IMG/VR virus record: IMGVR_UViG_3300021478_000019
Location: 53,511 to 117,510 of that record
Reading direction: 5' to 3' (one strand)
DNA from: a virus
Length of the DNA stretch: 64,000 nt
The translations under genes were made by a program, and so were the position numbers. A model generated the notes under the pieces. That model was not told the DNA's origin. It ran no database searches and worked only from the letters and a program-made list of their open reading frames with translations. Shown here piece after piece: positions 61,740-64,000 of the stretch; the stretch's first letter is position 1; each line of letters starts with the position of its first letter.

Positions 61740-62852
61740 TCACCACCACCCCACCCAACCGGTGTTGATGGTGCTGTAGGCCCAGTAGTAGCCGCTGCCC
61801 ACGTTGGGGTCGACGTCGCGGGTGGGATCGATGTTGGTGTTGGGCTGGAGGCAGACGTAGCGACGGTTCTCCCAGTCGACGAGATCCTGGGCGGCGTAGG
61901 GCCTCGTCGAGGTCCACAGCCCCTGGTAGGTGTACATCTTCTGGGTGACATCGATGGCCGGCATCTCTCGCTGCGGCCAGGTCAAGTCGTCGTACTCCTT
62001 GCTCCGATATATGGGCACCAGCCGCTTGGTGGTGCGGCTCATGCGGCGCAGCCGGCTCTGGGTGATGCGGTAGAGCCCGACGCCCAGGGCCGAGGACAGG
62101 GCCAGGTACTGGGCCTGGAGCCGGTCGATCATCTCGGTGATCTGCTGGAAGGTCTGGCTGATGGGGATGGTCACGCCGTCCGGAGTGTGGACATCATGTT
62201 GCTGGGCGGCGCCCACGGCCAGGTCCCACAGGGCCATGATCGTGACCAGGATCGAGATGGGGTACTCCTCGACCTCGGCTATCTGCATGGGCGCGGTGGT
62301 GCCGTAGGTGATGGGCTGCCCGGCGCTGTTCAGCTGAGGCGGCATGACCGGTGGGTAGCCGGTGTCGATCTCGCCGGTCGGCTCCATGCCGTAGGTGTGC
62401 TGCACCATGGCGGTGCGGACGTAGAGGTCAAGCTCGGCGGGCAGGAAGTCCCTGAAGTAGGTGCCCTGCGCCACCATGAGCAGGCCCGAGGTGGGCGCTG
62501 CGTTGAAGGTGACGATCCCGCCGTGGTCGTCGAGCATGTAGTCGGTCCCAAGGGTCAGCCCGGTAGTACCCCCGGCGGTGGTGTCGGTGAGGACCACCTG
62601 GAGGGAGTCGCGCTGGATGTTCTCCACCGGTAGCTCAAAGCGCCAGGCCACGCCGCTACAGATCTGGCGGGCCAAGAAGGGTCGGGGCAGGTCTCGCAGT
62701 CGTAGCCTGGCCATCTGGGCGATGCGCTGGGTGGACTGCTGGTTGACCGGCGGGTACAGCTGCGCCTGATCGGTGTCGGGGTACTGGCCCGGCTGACCGG
62801 CAGTGATGTCATAGGGGTTCGGCAGCCCTGAGGGCCCCGTGACAAGGCTCAC
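61740..62852 (-). CDS. Unknown virion protein, first gene of the lysis and fibre operon (370 aa)
   Basis: An internal ELDLYVRTAMVQHTYGM and a ILVTIMALWDLAVGAAQQHD helix look structural; the C-terminal 90 residues (AQDLVDWENRRYVCLQPN and SGYYWAYSTINTG) look like a small carbohydrate-binding module. GTG 62852 has a weak GGGGGC upstream. Position opposite the connector genes suggests a virion part such as a neck fibre. No family is named. Confidence 0.6.
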   Translation of the reverse strand: MSLVTGPSGLPNPYDITAGQPGQYPDTDQAQLYPPVNQQSTQRIAQMARLRLRDLPRPFLARQICSGVAWRFELPVENIQRDSLQVVLTDTTAGGTTGLTLGTDYMLDDHGGIVTFNAAPTSGLLMVAQGTYFRDFLPAELDLYVRTAMVQHTYGMEPTGEIDTGYPPVMPPQLNSAGQPITYGTTAPMQIAEVEEYPISILVTIMALWDLAVGAAQQHDVHTPDGVTIPISQTFQQITEMIDRLQAQYLALSSALGVGLYRITQSRLRRMSRTTKRLVPIYRSKEYDDLTWPQREMPAIDVTQKMYTYQGLWTSTRPYAAQDLVDWENRRYVCLQPNTNIDPTRDVDPNVGSGYYWAYSTINTGWVGWW

Positions 62853-62911
62853 GCCCCCAGGCTAGGTCTGGGTGGTCGCGGTGCCGGCGCCACCCGGAGT
62901 TACGCTTTTCT

Positions 62912-62935
62912 TGACCGGCCTGCTATCGCCGGTCA
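62912..62935. promoter_or_regulatory. Inverted repeat in the divergent promoter region 62853-62977
   Basis: TGACCGGC (62912-62919) and GCCGGTCA (62928-62935) are perfect inverted 8-mers with an 8-bp spacer. TTGACC sits at its left edge and TGTAAA follows (62938-62943), so it overlaps a possible promoter. A repressor or activator site is plausible. Confidence 0.4.
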
Positions 62936-62977
62936 GCTGTAAAACGCAACGACAATGCCTAGATATGGACTGCCTGC

Positions 62978-63403
62978 ATGGCTTACACATCGCGTCCGTG
63001 GATAAATAGATCAGCGGTCAAGCGGCTGTCCGATCTGCAACAGCGCTATAGCGCCATGGCCTCGCCCGGCGTGATCGAGCAGGCAGCCCAGGCGGCGGGT
63101 GGCACCATGGCCAACAGCATGCGGGTCATGATGCGATCGCAGCCTGACCTCTCTGGTTACACCGACGTGGCCAAGGGGCTGACCAGCTGGAAGGGCTACC
63201 AGGGCATCTTCGTGGGCTTGCCGCCGGGGCATGAACTGGTGGACCGGGCCAACGAGATGGAGCAGAAGTTCCCCCTCAAGCAGGTCACCGCGGACATGGA
63301 GCGCCAGACCGGAGAGACCCAGCGTTCCTTCTATGACGCCCTGGCCGATCTGGTGGGCCTCGGCCCAGGCATCGGGCCCGTGAGCCCCAGGCAGGTGACC
63401 TGA
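62978..63403 (+). CDS. Candidate head-tail connector protein (141 aa)
   Basis: MAYTSRPWINRSAVKRLSDL, helical parts (QAAGGTMANSMRVMMRSQPD), and a GLPPGHELVDRANEMEQKFP region. The C-terminus ends with GPGIGPVSPRQVT. It resembles short neck or tail-completion proteins by size and position only. ATG 62978 has no clear ribosome binding site. Its stop overlaps the next ATG (TGATG). Confidence 0.6.
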   Translation: MAYTSRPWINRSAVKRLSDLQQRYSAMASPGVIEQAAQAAGGTMANSMRVMMRSQPDLSGYTDVAKGLTSWKGYQGIFVGLPPGHELVDRANEMEQKFPLKQVTADMERQTGETQRSFYDALADLVGLGPGIGPVSPRQVT

Positions 63404-64000
63404 TGTCGATGACTCCGACGACGCCGGTGGCCTTCGACACTCAGCCCAACCCGGCCACGGGGTTCCTCGGGCTCTACACCGAGGAGGACATGGGCCTCAA
63501 GGCCCTGCTGTCCGGGGTGACGGTCACCGACCTCAACGCCACCTGGGAGGCCCCTCGCCCGGTACCGGTGTGGTTCCACAACCCGGAGAGGGAAGAGCGG
63601 CGCATCACCTATCCCTCCATCATCATCGCCTTCGACGGTGAGCGGGTGGCCCATGAGAGAGAGCATCGGGGCTACGTGCAGCTGGGCTACCGGTACCTGC
63701 AGAACGTCCCCTTCGATAATGCCCACCCGGTGTTCCAGCAGTTCCCGATCCCCATGGATTTCGACTACACCGTCACCGTCCAGGCCCGGATCAACCAGCA
63801 CATCTCCCAGATGAGTTCCTTCCTGGCCCTGGGCCCTCTCCATCCTCGCTTCGCCGGGGTGGTCTGCCCTGGTGGGACGGTGCGCCGGCTGGAGGTACTC
63901 GGCACCACCCGGACCACCACTGTGGAGGCTGACAAGCGGCTGTTCCGGCAGATCTACCGGGTGCGGATTCCCACCGAGATTGAGGACCCGGTCGGCATCT
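63403..64000 (+). CDS. Candidate neck/tail-completion protein (3' end missing)
   Basis: 199 codons are visible and no stop occurs before the right edge. It starts MSMTPTTPVAFDTQPNPATG, followed by LGLYTEEDMGLKALLSGVTV, and later ITYPSIIIAFDGERVAHERE, YRYLQNVPFDNAHPVFQQFP and QARINQHISQMSSFLALGPL. The fold looks alpha/beta. The gene overlaps the previous one by TGATG. Contractile phages keep a neck or tail-terminator protein at this place, so that role is proposed, weakly. Confidence 0.6.
   Translation, partial: MSMTPTTPVAFDTQPNPATGFLGLYTEEDMGLKALLSGVTVTDLNATWEAPRPVPVWFHNPEREERRITYPSIIIAFDGERVAHEREHRGYVQLGYRYLQNVPFDNAHPVFQQFPIPMDFDYTVTVQARINQHISQMSSFLALGPLHPRFAGVVCPGGTVRRLEVLGTTRTTTVEADKRLFRQIYRVRIPTEIEDPVGI

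Overview
The window is 64 kb of a GC-rich, tightly packed double-stranded DNA phage or prophage that infects an actinobacterium. The evidence for the host is two WhiB-like regulators (a family restricted to Actinobacteria and their phages), a secreted LysM plus resuscitation-promoting-factor-like muralytic enzyme, a large serine integrase, and several TANNNT-type -10 boxes lying 6-7 bases before an ATG (leaderless starts). A baseplate J protein, a gp25-like wedge protein and a tail protein I-like gene in order indicate a contractile (myovirus-type) tail. With the integrase this suggests a temperate contractile-tailed phage. Sheath, tube and tape-measure genes are not seen and probably lie beyond the edges. 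Many genes overlap by ATGA, GTGA, TGATG or TAATG. No tRNA or CRISPR array was seen.

Layout. 1-2795 (leftward): a signal-peptide gene running off the edge, small unknown genes and two proteins with helix-turn-helix-like segments, served by a promoter and operator at 2858-2926. 2796-3418: a non-coding control region with palindromes and phased repeats next to the serine integrase (3419-4855, rightward). 4722-5943: a small antisense gene, a candidate small RNA, terminators and the secreted LysM/Rpf-like enzyme. 6121-10624 (rightward): a cassette with a ParB-like protein, a zinc-ribbon protein and several unknown proteins, interrupted at 9361-9452 by a strongly folded three-way-junction element. 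10621-11607: an acidic protein of unknown role with a SAP-like segment. 11789-22920 (leftward): the baseplate and tail-fibre operon, which starts at a leaderless promoter and ends at a T-tailed terminator.

22967-40338 (leftward): the replication and recombination block. It holds RuvC, a DUF3310 protein, a Cas4-like exonuclease, WhiB, a PD-(D/E)XK nuclease, RecA, a secreted Thr/Pro-rich protein, DNA polymerase A, a candidate ssDNA-binding protein, an SNF2 helicase, primase, DnaB, a DnaC-like loader, a second WhiB and a DNA-binding initiator-like protein. The last gene contains a dense run of hairpins and an A+T-rich patch that could be the replication origin. Four proteins of this block carry an RR-hydrophobic-IRR-type motif. 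40467-55295 (rightward): terminase, portal, scaffold, major capsid protein, virion accessory proteins and a 1570-residue repetitive fibre. 55264-62852 (leftward): amidase endolysin, small membrane proteins, collagen-like proteins and further fibres. 62978 to the right edge: two head-tail connection candidates, the second cut by the window end.

How the parts fit: the initiator-like protein, DnaC-like loader, DnaB and primase form a lambda O/P-like initiation set feeding PolA and the ssDNA-binding protein. RecA, the PD-(D/E)XK protein, the Cas4-like exonuclease and RuvC form a recombination set. Terminase packages into the portal-scaffold-capsid shell, and the amidase with membrane proteins releases progeny. 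All functions are inferred from motifs and gene order read by eye; no database search was possible.
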